Assembly (NCBI RefSeq): GCF_000372725.1
Contig: NW_005200250.1
Location: 561,357 to 625,356 of the forward strand
Direction: 5' to 3'
DNA from: Emiliania huxleyi CCMP1516
Lineage: Eukaryota; Haptophyta; Isochrysidales; Noelaerhabdaceae
DNA: 64,000 nucleotides
Positions 1 through 10,485 of the stretch are shown piece after piece. The position numbers were made by a program, and so were the translations under genes. How positions within the stretch are numbered: the first letter of the stretch is position 1; the number at the start of each line of letters is the position of its first letter. The notes beneath the pieces are model-generated. The model saw nothing but the letters and a program-made list of their open reading frames with translations. It made no database searches and had not been told where the DNA came from.

Positions 1-80
1 GTGGTTCGAACCCCCACGAAGGAGAGGAGTGTGGTGCTAGCCGTCGCCCACCCTTGGGCAGAGTCGCGCCGCTTGTTTCT
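1..80 (+). repeat. Family B dispersed repeat, 3' part
   Basis: The motif gtgctagccgtcgcccaccc at 34-53 recurs near 19322, 37532 and 39202 in longer family B copies. Here it lies just upstream of the METTL4-like gene, on the same strand. A pyrimidine-rich tract ending in gtgcag at 82-87 could be a 3' splice site of a leader intron. The window edge cuts the copy. Confidence 0.6.
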
Positions 81-201
81 TGTGCAGTCGCCTGCTCGCT
101 CGACCACACACACAAGACTCCCTCCACTGCCGCCGCCCTCGCAGCCGCCGTCGCCGCCGCCCCCTTCCTCCGCCTGGCTCACGTACTCATCGTGCACATT
201 G

Positions 202-1584
202 ATGCTGTCTTCGCCTGCCAATGCCGGCCCCTGGCCCACCACGTTCATCGAGCAGGAGGAGGTCCCGCCACTCCTGCGGTGGAGACCTCCGGCTCTGCTC
301 CGGCCATTAGGGCAGCCAGCGGCGGCGGTGCCGCCAGCCGAGGCAGGCAGCAAGCGCAAGCGGCGCTCTGTGAGAGCAGAGGCACCGCTCGTCGAGAACG
401 AGCCCGGCCTGTGTGACCGCATGGAAGAGGCTCACGTGGCGCTGCGACGACGGCTTCTGGCCGAAGCGGGCGGCAAGCCAGCTGCTCAATACCGCACTGC
501 TGCTGCGACCGCCTCCGCCTCCGAGTTTTCGCCCGGCCGCGCTGCAGGTTTGATAGCTGGCGAGCCTGAGCCTTTCTCTCTGGCGCAGCCGCAGCTTCCG
601 CCCCTCGCGGAGCTGACTGAGCGGCAGCAGCGCTCCTCCCGCCGGCGCCGCTTCCGCGTCGTGCGGCTCTCTGGCGGCGGCGCGAGGGGGGGAGGCCGCG
701 CCCACAGTCTTGCTCCGCCCCTCCTCTTCCACTCGCTGGTGCGGAACGCAACCGACTCGCCCGCAAGGCTCGAGGCGCTCGGCTGCGAGTGGCTGCTGCC
801 CGCGCGCTCCAGCTTCAGCCTCTGCCGGCTCGCATACTGGCCGCGCCTGTCGCGCATCTTGCCTCGCTTCCGCTGCCTCGTCGTCGACCCGCCCTGGCCG
901 TCGCGGTCGGTGCAGCGCGCGGGGGCGTACAAGGTGCTCGCGCTCGAAGAGCTGGCAGAGGCCCTCCGAAGCTTGCCCGCCCTCTGCGACCGGCGCGGCT
1001 GCCTGATTTGCGTGTGGATGACAAACGCCATCAAGGTGCAGGAGATGGTGGAGCAGACGCTGCTGCCCGCCTGGGGCGCCACCAAGGTCGGCCTCTGGTA
1101 CTGGCTCAAGCTCTCGCCCGACGGTGGGCCGGCCGTCGGCGCCTTCCGCAGCCCGCACCGCAAGCCGTGGGAGCCGCTGCTGCTCGCCACGCTCGGAGGC
1201 GCCGCGCCGCCGCTGCCGCCGCGGCTCGTGTTTGGCTCCCTCCCGGAGGCGAAGCACTCGGCCAAGCCTGCGCTGGACGGGCTGCTGCGGCGGGCCGCGC
1301 CCCACCTCCTCGCCGTCGCCGCCGGGGGAGGGGGCGAGGGAGGGAGCGCCGGGGGCGAAGGTGGCGCCGGGGGCGGAGGTGGCAGCAGCGAGGAGGAGGA
1401 CGCGGCGGCGTGGCGGAGTATTGCAAAGGCGGAGCTGTTCGCGCGCCGCCTCAGGTCGGGCTGGCACTCGCTGGGCGACGAGGTCATCGCCGGATCCCTC
1501 CTTCCCTCGCCGACGCCAGCCGCGCGGCTGCTCTCCCCGTGCAGTCCGCATAGGCTCCCGTATCTAGATAGTGAGGAGGTTTGA
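202..1584 (+). CDS. METTL4-like: METTL4-like MT-A70 family N6-adenine methyltransferase
   Basis: This is a putative SAM-dependent N6-adenine methyltransferase acting on DNA or snRNA. About 100 residues before the catalytic site begins a METTL4-like pattern, 'LPARSSFSL...LPRFRCLVV', followed by the catalytic tetrad DPPW (near nt 889-900) and then 'SVQRAGAYKVL'. Further on are 'CVWMTNAIKVQEMVEQTLLP', 'GLWYWLKLS', 'SPHRKPWEPLLLATLGG' and 'LPEAKHSAKP', the order and spacing of METTL4 proteins. The frame is open from the window edge. The first in-frame ATG is at 202 and the next at 421; the start is uncertain. The N-terminal extension is low complexity with a KRKRR basic cluster that could be a nuclear signal. 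A Gly-rich loop (about nt 1320-1400) interrupts the C-terminal catalytic region. No intron is needed. Family A and B repeats flank the gene. Confidence 0.85.
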   Translation: MLSSPANAGPWPTTFIEQEEVPPLLRWRPPALLRPLGQPAAAVPPAEAGSKRKRRSVRAEAPLVENEPGLCDRMEEAHVALRRRLLAEAGGKPAAQYRTAAATASASEFSPGRAAGLIAGEPEPFSLAQPQLPPLAELTERQQRSSRRRRFRVVRLSGGGARGGGRAHSLAPPLLFHSLVRNATDSPARLEALGCEWLLPARSSFSLCRLAYWPRLSRILPRFRCLVVDPPWPSRSVQRAGAYKVLALEELAEALRSLPALCDRRGCLICVWMTNAIKVQEMVEQTLLPAWGATKVGLWYWLKLSPDGGPAVGAFRSPHRKPWEPLLLATLGGAAPPLPPRLVFGSLPEAKHSAKPALDGLLRRAAPHLLAVAAGGGGEGGSAGGEGGAGGGGGSSEEEDAAAWRSIAKAELFARRLRSGWHSLGDEVIAGSLLPSPTPAARLLSPCSPHRLPYLDSEEV

Positions 1585-1632
1585 AGGGGTGGGATTGGTT
1601 TGGTCGAGTTTGGTTTTGCACTTGGCCTTGGA

Positions 1633-1745
1633 GGATGGAGCACGTGGAGTGCAGTCAATAGCCTCACATCCAGGGCCGGCGAGCCGCTAAGTCCTAAGTG
1701 CTAAGAAGAGCGCACCACCCTCTGCGGGCCGGATGATTGGCATCG
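1633..1745 (+). repeat. Family A dispersed repeat
   Basis: A diverged copy of the motif cctcacatccagggccgg, followed by a gctaagaag and cgggccggatgat block. Other copies lie near 15940, 24100, 34463, 37400 (reverse) and 57897. This one begins about 50 bp after the METTL4-like stop codon. Confidence 0.75.
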
Positions 1746-1767
1746 GAAGACTGCGGGCTAGAGAGGC

Positions 1768-1862
1768 TTCTGAAGAAAGAAAGAAAACAAAGAAGCCAAC
1801 GGAGGGATGGGAGGACGGCACGCCGCCGCCACATACAGGGATTTAAGCGAGGCCTAACCCCG
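1768..1862 (+). repeat. Family B dispersed repeat
   Basis: The copy has the family's purine-rich start (gaaagaaagaaaac) followed by gggatgggaggacggcacgc and cagggattt. It ends about 105 bp upstream of the JmjC start codon, on the same strand. Confidence 0.8.
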
Positions 1863-1966
1863 GGCCGGCCACACAGGCGTATTTCTCCTGTCCACGTGTT
1901 GCGTGCGCACTGTCCAAAATCATGTCCAAGCGAGCGCTGGTAGCTCCGTTTGCTGTACAGTAAATC

Positions 1967-3455
1967 ATGTCCAAGCGAGCGCGTGGCTCCGAGACGACAC
2001 TGCTCAACCTCGAGGCCCTCGAGAATGCTGTACCATGGGAGGAGCTCGGCGCCGACGTAGTCGATCCGCTCCGCCGAGCCCTCGACACAGCTCGCCGTGA
2101 ACGTCCTGCGACCGAGCGCGCAAAGGCGGCGGACGCGGCGAGAGAGGCGACGTTCGAGGCGCTCGAGGACGAGGAGCGAGCGGAGGCAGCGTGCGCGGCT
2201 TATTCGGCGGCCTCGATTCTGTTTGCCGACGCGACTCTGGCTGGCGGCGATTGTGGCGGCGGCGATGAGGCAGTCGACTCCGAGGCGGCGGCCCTGCGCG
2301 CGTGTGACCTCGCGATGCTTCGCGGCGGTGTCGCCGAGTGGGCCACGATTACTGAGCCAGTCGTGCGCGCCGCATCGGCGGGTGCAGCCAGCGAGGCGAG
2401 GCGGCTCGCTGTCAGAGCGGCGGTGCCTCGCTCAGAGCCGGAGCCTGTGTGCGAGCACATGGGAGGGCTGGCGGCGGGGATAGAGAGAGTCGATGCGCGG
2501 GGCCTGAGCGTGGCCGACTTCTCGCGGCGGTACCTCGAGAGCGGCACGCCAGTCATCCTCACCCACGCCATCGGCAGCTGGCCTGCGAGGACTTGCCGGC
2601 CCTGGAGCTGCGAGTACCTGCGCGCCCTCGCCGGCGAGCGGCTCGTGCCGGTCGAGGTGTGCTCCGCGGACGAGGCGAGCCGCGGCTTCCTCTCCGCCTC
2701 GTGGGAGCGCCGCGTCATGAGCCTCTCCGCCTTCCTCGACCAGCACGGCGCGGGAGACGGCGGCGGCGGCGACGGCGACGGCGACGGCGACGGCGGCGGC
2801 GACGGCGATGGCGGCGGCGGTGAGGTGCGCGGCCCCGCTCTCGCCCGCCGCCCGCTCGCCGCCCCGCTCACTTGCCCCGCCCACCTGCCCGCTCCCCGCC
2901 CACCTCCGAGCTCCGCGCCCGCAGGTTGGCTACCTTGCGCAGCACGCACTCTTCGCGCAAGTCCCGACGCTGCGCGACGACATCGAGACGCCAGCCTACT
3001 GCGGCGCGGCGGACGCGGCGGACGCGGCGGCGCCGGCCGAGTGCGAGGCCCGCTCGTCGCCACTCGCCTCGGCGTGGCTCGGCGGCAAGGGGACCGTCTC
3101 GCCGCTGCACAACGACCCGTACCACAACCTGCTCGCGCAGGTGGAGGGCCACAAGTACGTGCGCCTCTACGCGCCGCGCCACACCGGCGCCCTCTACCCG
3201 CTGCCCGGCGACCGCTGCAACGCGTCGGCCGTCAACCTCGACGCGCCGGACGAAGGCGCCTTCCCGCGCTTCGGCGCCGCGCCGTACTCGCACGCGGTGC
3301 TGCGGCCGGGGGAGCTGCTCCACATCCCGCGGCTGCACTGGCACTATGTGCGCTCGCTCTCGCCCGCCTTCTCGGTCTCGTTCATGTGGGGCGCGCGGAT
3401 GGGGCTCCGGCGCAGCACAGACGCGTCGGGCGACGAGTTTGTGGCGGACTACTGA
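1967..3455 (+). CDS. KDM8-like: JmjC-domain hydroxylase, JMJD5/KDM8-like, two exons
   Basis: Probable Fe(II)/2-oxoglutarate oxygenase. The coding sequence is join(1967..2824, 2925..3455), 462 residues. The 100-bp intron has donor GAG|GTGCGC and acceptor GCAG and is phase 0. Exon 1 carries 'SGTPVILTHAIGSWPA' and ends in a (GGCGAC)n-coded Gly/Asp tract. Exon 2 starts 'VGYLAQHALFAQVP' and holds the JmjC core: 'GTVSPLHNDPYHNLLAQV' supplies the HxD iron ligands, 'HKYVRLYAP' follows, and 'GELLHIPRLHWHYVRSLS' gives the distal His, ending 'FSVSFMWG'. The order matches JMJD5/KDM8, whose members hydroxylate arginine or act on peptides. The substrate here cannot be told. The N-terminal region (about 170 residues) is acidic and helical and matches nothing I recognise. 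Confidence 0.88.
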
Positions 3456-4464
3456 AGAGATAACCAACAACTAAAAAGCTCTGCAGCCCGTTGGCTCATT
3501 TTATTTTGCTCGACGTAGTATAGTCTGTAGAGTCGCGTGTTCCGTGTTGTTGATGTGTGTGTAAGTGTAAGTGTATATGTGTCTTGTGTGTGCTGTGTGT
3601 GGTGTGGTGTGTGTGTCGAATCTCGAATACGGACTCTCGACTACTAGCTCTCGAGCGCATCGCGTCCGCACGAGAAGACCATATATGCGCACCGCGCTCC
3701 GCGGCGCCGGCGCTTGCGGCATTCGCATTGCGGGGCGCCTCAGACCGCGGACGACGAAGCGCGGCGCTTTGTGCTCGCCGTGAACTGGTGGAGCGGTTCA
3801 AAGCCCGCCTCCGAAGGAAGTCTACCGTGCGTGCCGTTGAGCGATGCCGATTGGCGGAGACGCGGCTTGTACAGGACGGACGGCCGTCCAGTCCGAAGCG
3901 TGCCCGCTGCGCACAGAATCCGCGGGCCCGCCGAACTGCCTCCTCTGCCAATGCGGCTGGCGCTAACGCGGTCGGCGACGAGCGTCGCTCTACACCCGAG
4001 CAGAACTGTGATGATGGAGCACAGTTTTCCGCCGACACACGAGCTGCCGAGAAAAGGTGAGTTCCACGTCCGCTGGCCGTGGAGGACCCGTCGCCAGACG
4101 ACGCAGGGCAGAAGACGGTGAGGCGGAGCAGACGCGCAGGGCGAGACGAGGGAGGGAGCAGGACTTTGATGTGGAAGACGGCTAGTGCTAGTCCCCCACC
4201 GGGAGGACGACCCCGGCTAGTCGCCGACCACACCCACAAGAACCCTGCACAAAGATCGCAAGGGCGGGGGCCTGTTCCTTTTTACCCATCTCACAGTAGA
4301 GCGGTGTCCGTTTTTATTTATTTATTTATTTATCTCGGGATGACAGCAGACAGGACGAAACGAAAGAAACGAGGCATAGAGATCGACAGTGTCGTCGTGC
4401 CTGTAATGTGTCAGAGCTCGAGACACGACAGGGAGCCTGCTGCGGTAGCAAACCGGTTTGCCTG
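3456..4464. other. Interval with one possible gene fragment
   Basis: The frame at 3714-4121 (+) reads 'ARRFVLAVNWWSGSKP...CVPLSDADWRRRGLY', which resembles the C-terminal tail of some algal 2-oxoglutarate-oxygenase-like proteins. No catalytic motif or start is visible, so it is at most a fragment. The rest is a gt-rich tract (3550-3615) and a ttta-rich stretch (4312-4335), with nothing else recognised. Confidence 0.3.
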
Positions 4465-5544
4465 CTATCCGGTTTGCCTGCTATTGGCCTCCGCCTCGGC
4501 GATCGCGCGGGCGAGCCCTCGCTCAGCCGCCGCGCGCCTCGCCAGCTCCGGCTCCGCCTCGACGAGCCAGCGCCACGACTGCCGCGCGGCCGCGAGGTCT
4601 CTGCTCTCGGGCGAGGCCGCCGCGTCGTCCCGCCGGCAGTCGACGAAGTACTCGCTCCGCCACGCACGCACCCCTCCCCCGCCTCCGTGGCCTTCGTCCG
4701 AGAGCGCCGCCCACAGGACCGTTGCGGCGCCCTGCTGCGGCGTGCGGAAGAGGCGGCGCGAGGCGCCCGAGGCCTCGAGCAGGCGGCAGAGGGGCGCGCC
4801 GAGCTGCCTGCGCAGCATCGGCGTCCAGACGACCCCTGGGTGGCAGTCCCTCACCGCCGGGCCCCCGCTCGCGGCGCTCGCGGCGCGCAAGAGCAGCGAC
4901 ACGTGCATCAACCCGAGCTTGCTCTGCGCGTACGCACGCAGGCCGCGGTCGATGGCCGCGTCGGTTGCGGACAGGCTGACGCCCGCCGCCCGCAGGTGGC
5001 TCGACGACCCCACGTTGACCACGCGACCCTCGGCACCGAGGCGGGGCCAGAGGGCGACCGCCAACGAGGCGGGCGCGCAGAGGTTGACGCGCAGCGTCAC
5101 CCCGACCGACCCGCCCATGCTGCCGGCGTTGTTGACGAGCAGCCGCACGCGCCGGCCGCGCAACACCCGAGCGAGCCGCTCCGCCGGCCGCCTCTCCTCC
5201 AGGTCCAAGTCCACGTAAAACGCACAGCCGCCGCCCTCGCGGATGGATGCCGCCAGCGCCTCCCCACGCCGCCGGTCGCGCGCGGCGCAGCACACCTCAA
5301 AGCCCCGCTCAGCGAGGCCACGGCAGACCTCCTCTCCGATGCCACCAGTAGCGCCGGTGACCACGGCGAGGCCACCCTGGGAGGGAGAGAGTGGCGGCGG
5401 CGCAGCGCGGCCCGGGAGTAGATTGGAGGTGAGCTCGCTGGCGAGGCCGTGCACAAGCCAGCGGCCCGTTCTGCCGACGCTGGCGAGGCGATGCATGGGC
5501 GAGGCAAGCGGCCCATGTGAGGAGTGTGAGGGGCTGTCGCCCAT
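4465..5544 (-). CDS. Short-chain dehydrogenase/reductase (retinol dehydrogenase-like)
   Basis: Classical SDR of about 359 residues without introns. The cofactor-binding motif is 'VVTGATGGIGEEV' (TGxxxGxG), followed by 'VDLDLEE', 'LLVNNAGSMGG', 'RVVNVGSSSHL' (catalytic Ser) and 'YAQSKLGLMHVSLLL' (YxxxK). 'CHPGVVWTPML' matches the PG motif. The layout and the C-terminal extension resemble the retinol-dehydrogenase/WW-domain-oxidoreductase branch. The N-terminus before the Rossmann fold is about 60 residues; alternative ATGs lie a few codons downstream. The substrate is not predictable. The reverse-strand reading is a shadow. Confidence 0.85.
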   Translation of the reverse strand: MGDSPSHSSHGPLASPMHRLASVGRTGRWLVHGLASELTSNLLPGRAAPPPLSPSQGGLAVVTGATGGIGEEVCRGLAERGFEVCCAARDRRRGEALAASIREGGGCAFYVDLDLEERRPAERLARVLRGRRVRLLVNNAGSMGGSVGVTLRVNLCAPASLAVALWPRLGAEGRVVNVGSSSHLRAAGVSLSATDAAIDRGLRAYAQSKLGLMHVSLLLRAASAASGGPAVRDCHPGVVWTPMLRRQLGAPLCRLLEASGASRRLFRTPQQGAATVLWAALSDEGHGGGGGVRAWRSEYFVDCRRDDAAASPESRDLAAARQSWRWLVEAEPELARRAAAERGLARAIAEAEANSRQTG

Positions 5545-6137
5545 GACGCCGGACAGGGTTCCGGCTCCTAGCCGGATAGGGGGTCTCGAACCGCCCTACC
5601 TACCTACCTATTGCGGGCGCCAACCGCCAGGCTCCGTGCCCCACCTACCTACCTATGCGGGGCCGCGCAGCGAAGCGAAAAATACCCGTTGAGCCATCTG
5701 TGAGATGGTTTTTAGAAGCCAACTTTTCTGGACTTTTCTCTTTTTTTTCTTGTTTTTTCGGGGAGTAGGCTCCCAGCGCCCGCCGCGCCGGGCTTGTACC
5801 GCGGTGCGCCCCCCTCGGGAGCCCCCCAGAGCATGACTCGTCTGGCATGGCCCCGTTCGCGGCTAGTCTCCCGCGCGAGCGAAGCGCCCCCCCCCCCCCC
5901 CCTCTCACCCACCCGCCGGAGCCCCATTCTTCTTTTACCCCTTTCCCAAAGCTAGGGCTGGGTCGAGGACAGACTCACGTCCCCACCTAGAAATAAATAA
6001 ATAAATAGAGCAGACAACCCCTGGTGGGATTAGGGCAGCAACCCGACGGGCAGACCCCGCCCCGCTCGGAGGGCGTGCACCACACAGCACACAGACGTTT
6101 CTAGGCACTGCACGGCTCCTCGGGGATTTCTGGGGGG
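5545..6137. other. Gene-free interval upstream of the SDR
   Basis: Contains a direct repeat of cctacctaccta (5597-5608 and 5643-5654), a poly-C run at 5888-5902 and an aataaataaataaatag tract at 5990-6007. The motif ttcttttaccccttt at 5930-5944 is echoed near 36973 and, in part, 55710. No gene is supported. Confidence 0.5.
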
Positions 6138-6142
6138 TTGGG

Positions 6143-6151
6143 ACGTGTGTG

Positions 6152-6240
<89 letters not shown>
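6143..6240. repeat. (GTGC)n/(GT)n microsatellite
   Basis: A run of gtgcgtgc units passes directly into pure gt dinucleotides and then into tcgc repeats to about 6260. The Cys/Val ORFs across it are low-complexity artefacts. Confidence 0.95.
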
Positions 6241-6241
<1 letters not shown>

Positions 6242-6460
6242 CGCTCGCTCGCTCGCTCGCGCGCCGCTTGCGCGATCGCGCGCGCTGCGCGAGCCGCCCT
6301 GCCTGCCCGCTGCGCTGCTAGGGTTGCGCTGCGGGAAGGGCTCGGCGGCCGCTCCTAGTACTCCTCGTCGCTCCCCTCGTAGAGCGAGGGCTCGTTTGGA
6401 CTCGAGGCGTGGGCCGCCGTCGTAGGGGGAGCGGGCGGCTCCGCCCACCTAGAAACCCAA

Positions 6461-6492
6461 GCGAGCACTTGGAGCACTTGGAGCACTTGGAG
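6461..6492 (+). repeat. Fragment of family A (9-bp units)
   Basis: Three tandem copies of gagcactt-g, the motif that opens family A repeats elsewhere. The rest of the family A body is absent. Confidence 0.6.
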
Positions 6493-6560
6493 CAAACCAT
6501 TTTTTTCTCCTGTGTGCAGCGCACGCTCGCCGCGGTTGCAGGGCCTGCAGCGCGTCGGCG

Positions 6561-6743
6561 ATGGGTCTCGGACGGGGCCTCGGGCGAGGAGGGCCGGTGT
6601 GGTACGGCTCGGACATCCACATGGTTAAAATGGTCTTCGGCTCGCTCTCCGTTGCGGTGAGCGGCATCTTCGTGATGGCCAACCTCACCGCGCTGCTCAA
6701 CCCGCCAAAGGTCCCGGCGATCAAGGCCGAGGACGACGACTGA
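6561..6743 (+). CDS. Small single-pass membrane protein, 60 aa
   Basis: A 60-residue ORF with an ATG and a compact layout: a Gly/Arg-rich N-terminus, 'VWYGSDIHMVKMVFG', one hydrophobic helix 'SLSVAVSGIFVMANLTALL', then Pro and an acidic tail. A possible 3' splice site (tttttttctcctgtgtgcag) lies about 40 bp upstream. Size and topology resemble small accessory subunits of respiratory or ATP synthase complexes, but I do not recognise the family. The reverse-strand ORF over it lacks such organisation. Confidence 0.5.
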   Translation: MGLGRGLGRGGPVWYGSDIHMVKMVFGSLSVAVSGIFVMANLTALLNPPKVPAIKAEDDD

Positions 6744-7241
6744 CCCTGCAATGGCGCCGCGGCGTATCGCGCGCGCTGGCGACCGGCGGCGCGCCTCAGT
6801 CCGGCGCCCTCTCCGCCGCCACCGCTGCGCGCTGGGATTCCGCGCGAGGCGTTGCTTTAGACTAGTCTTGGGGGGTTCGTGGCAGCGCGCCCCCCGGGCC
6901 TCTGGCTTGCACACGCGCGCCCGTGTACCTGCCGCGGCGCAGCCTTGCACACGAATCGGCCGTTTGTCTACGCGACGGGCTTTTTCGCGCCTCTTACACT
7001 AGACTCTAGTGTCTTGACTCCTCTCTTCTTTCAGAAGGAAATTGATACAATACATGCCGCTGACATCACATGGGTCATGGCGACGCTCGGGCGGTGCCGT
7101 GACGCCGGTGGCAGCTCCCATGTCATATGCCCTGATCCCCGATGTGCCCCACCCCAGAGAGACCGGACCGCGCACACTTGCGCTCTCTCGCCATAAACCA
7201 CAAAGTATGCCGGCTCCTCTCCCTGCGCTTGCGTACGCGAC
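6744..7241. other. Interval without supported gene
   Basis: It separates the 60-aa ORF from the 3' end of the DnaJ gene on the other strand. I see no domains or repeats. Confidence 0.4.
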
Positions 7242-9683
7242 TCACGCGGCGGCGAGCTTCGGCCACGTGGCGTCCGGGTCGGCCTTGCGCATCACCAGCA
7301 CCGCGCGCCGCGTCTTGTACCGCAGCTTCACCTCGGACTGCTGCGGCGAGATCTCCTTGAAGAGCTCCGGCAGCGTGAGCGCGTGCGGCCCGGAGGGGAG
7401 GCAGACCTCGAGCCTCGCGCCAAAGGAGGAGAAGGAGGCGGTGGCGCAGTCGCGAGGGAGGTCGGCGCCGCCGCACGCGTCCGCCAGCGGCACAGTCACC
7501 TGGGGGGGGGAGGGGGGCAATCGGAAGCGCCTCGCCTCCATCCACTGCGCGAGCACAAACTGGACGCACCGCCGCCCGCGGCTGTCCGTGCCGAGCACCC
7601 AAGTCGAGTTTGCCGTGTCGACGTGCGTGCGCGAGGAGTGCCTACAGCACTCGGCTCCTCGAGGGCGTCTGCACGGCTCGTCGAAGCGGCGCGGCGGACC
7701 GGCGTGGCGGGGGCGCCCGTCTTCGTACTTGAGCGTCCGCTGCTGCAGCCGGCGCCGCCAGTGGAGGCAGGGGGTGCCGCCCGCTGGTGAGGAGACGAGG
7801 ACCTGTTCACAGCGTGCGGTGTGAAGAGCGCCCCCTGGCCGGTGCCGCTGTGCGGGAGGAGGCTGGCCTCGAGGTGGGTGGCGGAGATGGAGGCGCTGAC
7901 GAGCGATCGCGTCGCCTCCTCCGGCACCTGAGGAGGAGGGAGGGGACGGAGGAGAGTGAGAGGGGGAGGGGGGGAGGGAGGAGGGAGGGGGGGAGGGGGG
8001 CAGGGAGGGCGCGTGCATCTCTCTGGGCGGCCTCTCGCCTGCACTGTGACGTTGAGCTCGTGCCACTCGCTCGCGGACTCCTACAGACAAGGCGGCCGGC
8101 AAGGCTCGGCTCCTCGGCTCCGCCGCGGCTCCTCCCCCCCTCCCCTCGGCCGGCTGCGACTCCTTTCGGCCGGCGACGCGGTGGTGGTGCACCGGCTTGA
8201 AGCCGCCGACCTGCTCCTCGGCGCAGCTGTGCTCCGGCTCGTGCAGCGCCAGCTCACGCGCGCCGTCGGCATCCCCCGCAAAGAGGGAGCGCCAGCGCTC
8301 GCCCGGCGTGCCCTTAGCGACGCAAAAGGTCATCGCGTGCATGTGGTGAAAGAACATCGCGTCGCCCGCGCGCGCCTCGTCCACGCCTTGGGTAGGGCGG
8401 CGGGCAAAGCGTGAGGCTGTGGCGGCGCGGCTGTGGCGGCGCGGCTGTGGCGCGGGGAGCCTTGTGGGCGGTGGTGCGGCGGCGGCGGTGCGGCGGCGGT
8501 GTGGCGGCGGTGTGGCGGCGGTGTGGCGGCGGCGAGTGCGAGAGCGCGGGCGGCGTAGGAGCACCGTGCGCAAAGGTGCGCTCGAAGAGGGCAGGCATGC
8601 CGTCGGGCTTGAGCTTGATGCGCTGCCTACGTGCGGCACGCCAGCGACGCGTCTCGCGCCCCCCTCCGGCAGCGCCCGCCCCCTCCTCGGAGCTCCGCTG
8701 CTCCGCCGCCTGTCGTCTGCGTCTCGGTCAAAGAGTATCTCGCACTCGCCGCTCGTGGAGGCGAGCCAGACGGCGAGATGGACGGTGTACCGCGTCTGCC
8801 CCCACGCGTAGTACGTGCAGAGCTCGGCCGCCTCCCGCTTCGCTCGCTCGCGGTACGTGTCGCGAGCCGCGCCTGCGCGAGGCAAGGAGCAGCCGGGCGG
8901 CGCATCTCTGTCAGCCGCCCGGTCGCTCGCGCGAGGGGGAGGGGTGTGCTGCGGCGGCGCGCGCCGAAGTCGGCGTCGGACATGAGCCAGATGTTCGAGG
9001 GGCCTACGCGCACGGGTCGCCTCGGCGTCGTGAGAGCAGCGAGCCTGCAGTGTCCGGCGGAGGAGCGGCTGGAGCGGTTGGCTGCCCTTGAGCATCCTCC
9101 GCTCGCGATCCTTCTCCTTGCCCTGCTCGACGAGCTTCTCGGAGAACTTGGTCGAGTTGCGGCACGGGTAGTGAGGAGGACACTTGCCGTTCGTGTGCAT
9201 CTTGCGCACGCACATCTGGCAAAACGTCATCCCGCAGGCGTAGCACACGCCGTCCGCGGGGCACGGGCACGACTCGCAGAGGATGCAGACGGCAAAGGGG
9301 TGTATCTCGCGCACGCCCCACGCACGCTTCTGCTGATCGACGAGCCAGGCCGCCTCCTTGGCGGACAGCGGCCGCCGATCGCGCACGTACTCGCGCGACG
9401 CGTGGAACGCGTCGTAGTTGCGGCGGCGGTCCTCGTCGCACAGCACGTCGTACGCCGTCTTGAGGTTGAGGAAGCGCTCGCTCTGGCGGCGCGGAGAGAG
9501 GGCGCACTCACGCGAGGAGCAGCCGGCTGCGCTTGCGACGCGGGGCCGGGGGACAGCGCGCCTCCTCGCCGCCGTTGCGATCCGGGTGCAGCACCAGCGC
9601 GAGCTTGCGGTATGCTTTTTTGATGTCGTCGAGCGTCGCGTTCGCCTGGACCTCGAGCGCCTCATAGAGGTCGAACTTGTACT
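7242..9683 (-). CDS. J-domain protein with zinc-binding centre and C-terminal CS domain, multi-exon
   Basis: Likely Hsp70/Hsp90-type co-chaperone. The exon at 9562..9683 holds the start of the J domain, '[19 protein letters not shown]...[12 protein letters not shown]', with the HPD motif. A GC donor (GAG|GCGCGC) joins it to an exon starting at 9482, '[14 protein letters not shown]'. That exon continues into a Cys/His-rich centre, '[19 protein letters not shown]' then '[10 protein letters not shown]'. Later exons, in changing frames, read '[13 protein letters not shown]', '[19 protein letters not shown]', '[19 protein letters not shown]', '[19 protein letters not shown]' and '[18 protein letters not shown]'. 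The last exon, after a poly-C acceptor near 7499, starts '[11 protein letters not shown]' and ends '[14 protein letters not shown]...[16 protein letters not shown]', a CS-type tail. The first coding exon, upstream of the acceptor at 9684, was not found. Internal borders are approximate. Confidence 0.7.
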   Translation of the reverse strand, partial: STSSTSMRRSRSRRTRRSTTSKKHTASSRWCCTRIATAARRRAVPRPRVASAAGCSSRECALSPRRQSERFLNLKTAYDVLCDEDRRRNYDAFHASREYVRDRRPLSAKEAAWLVDQQKRAWGVREIHPFAVCILCESCPCPADGVCYACGMTFCQMCVRKMHTNGKCPPHYPCRNSTKFSEKLVEQGKEKDRERRMLKGSQPLQPLLRRTLQARCSHDAEATRARRPLEHLAHVRRRLRRAPPQHTPPPRASDRAADRDAPPGCSLPRAGAARDTYRERAKREAAELCTYYAWGQTRYTVHLAVWLASTSGECEILFDRDADDRRRSSGAPRRGRALPEGGARRVAGVPHVGSASSSSPTACLPSSSAPLRTVLLRRPRSRTRRRHTAATPPPHRRRTAAAAPPPTRLPAPQPRRHSRAATASRFARRPTQGVDEARAGDAMFFHHMHAMTFCVAKGTPGERWRSLFAGDADGARELALHEPEHSCAEEQVGGFKPVHHHRVAGRKESQPAEGRGGGAAAEPRSRALPAALSVGVRERVARAQRHSAGERPPREMHAPSLPPSPPPSSLPPSPSHSPPSPPSSSGAGGGDAIARQRLHLRHPPRGQPPPAQRHRPGGALHTARCEQVLVSSPAGGTPCLHWRRRLQQRTLKYEDGRPRHAGPPRRFDEPCRRPRGAECCRHSSRTHVDTANSTWVLGTDSRGRRCVQFVLAQWMEARRFRLPPSPPQVTVPLADACGGADLPRDCATASFSSFGARLEVCLPSGPHALTLPELFKEISPQQSEVKLRYKTRRAVLVMRKADPDATWPKLAAA

Positions 9684-10040
9684 CTGCAGACGGAGTGGAG
9701 AGGGCGTGAGTGCTGAGGGAGTAGGGAGCGGTTCGTTCGCTGGATCGTGGCGCCGTCCATCGAATTTGCGCGAGACACACACACGAATCCGACCCACAGG
9801 CCTCGCTCGCAGAGCTCCAGAAAAAGAATTTTCACCAGTTTCCCTGCAGCGCAGTGACACGACAGCGGCGCGGACGGCGCAGACTAGCACACACACCGGC
9901 ACACCGCTCGAGATCAAGAGATCGAAGGTTAGTTCGCATAGAGAGGTGGCACGGCACGGCACAGGACACGGCGCAGACCCGAGAGACAGTAAGATTCTTG
10001 AATTTAATTGGAATGCAACAGAGAAGGCCCGCCGCCTAAA
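9684..10040. other. Divergent 5' region of the DnaJ gene
   Basis: Expected to hold the promoter and first exon of the DnaJ gene. One ATG-led reading on the minus strand (from about 10040, 'FRRRAFSVAFQLNSRILL') could encode it, but no junction is convincing. Confidence 0.3.
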
Positions 10041-10260
10041 CATGGGCTGCAAGGCGCGCGGGCAGCCCGGCCAACCCTTCTCCCACAAGACCGGCCACGG
10101 CTACGTCAAGGCGCATCGCGGTTTCTACCACGACGCGATCGATCTTTGTCAAGCGCAACAACTTCAACCTGCTGCTCCACGAGACGTTCGGCGGCGGCTT
10201 CTCGCCCACCGCCGTTCTCAAGCTGCGCCGCCTCGCGCGCAAAGTTGCGCGCGGCAGCGT
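10041..10260 (+). pseudogene. Fragment of a possible mobile-element ORF
   Basis: Reads 'GCKARGQPGQPFSHKTGHGY...HRGFYHDA', then after a frame change 'FVKRNNFNLLLHETFGGGFS...LKLRRLARK'. The 'ETFGG' block followed by a basic helix resembles the tail of ORFs I associate with algal retroelements. The fragment is short, frameshifted and runs into a (GA)n tract. Confidence 0.35.

Positions 10261-10485
<225 letters not shown>

Noticed and set aside
1..17. B-box-like gttcgaaccc at the window start, as the end of a tRNA gene
   Set aside because: The T-arm does not pair properly, and the rest of any tRNA would lie outside the window.
1621..1745. Family A repeat as a 5S rRNA or snRNA gene
   Set aside because: Short words (gctaag, cttggag) recall 5S rRNA, but their order and spacing are wrong.
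4079..5218. 379-codon plus-strand ORF opposite the SDR gene
   Set aside because: The SDR on the minus strand has all family motifs; the plus-strand frame is antisense.
6138..6425. Cys/Val ORFs over the GT repeat
   Set aside because: Translation of a microsatellite only.
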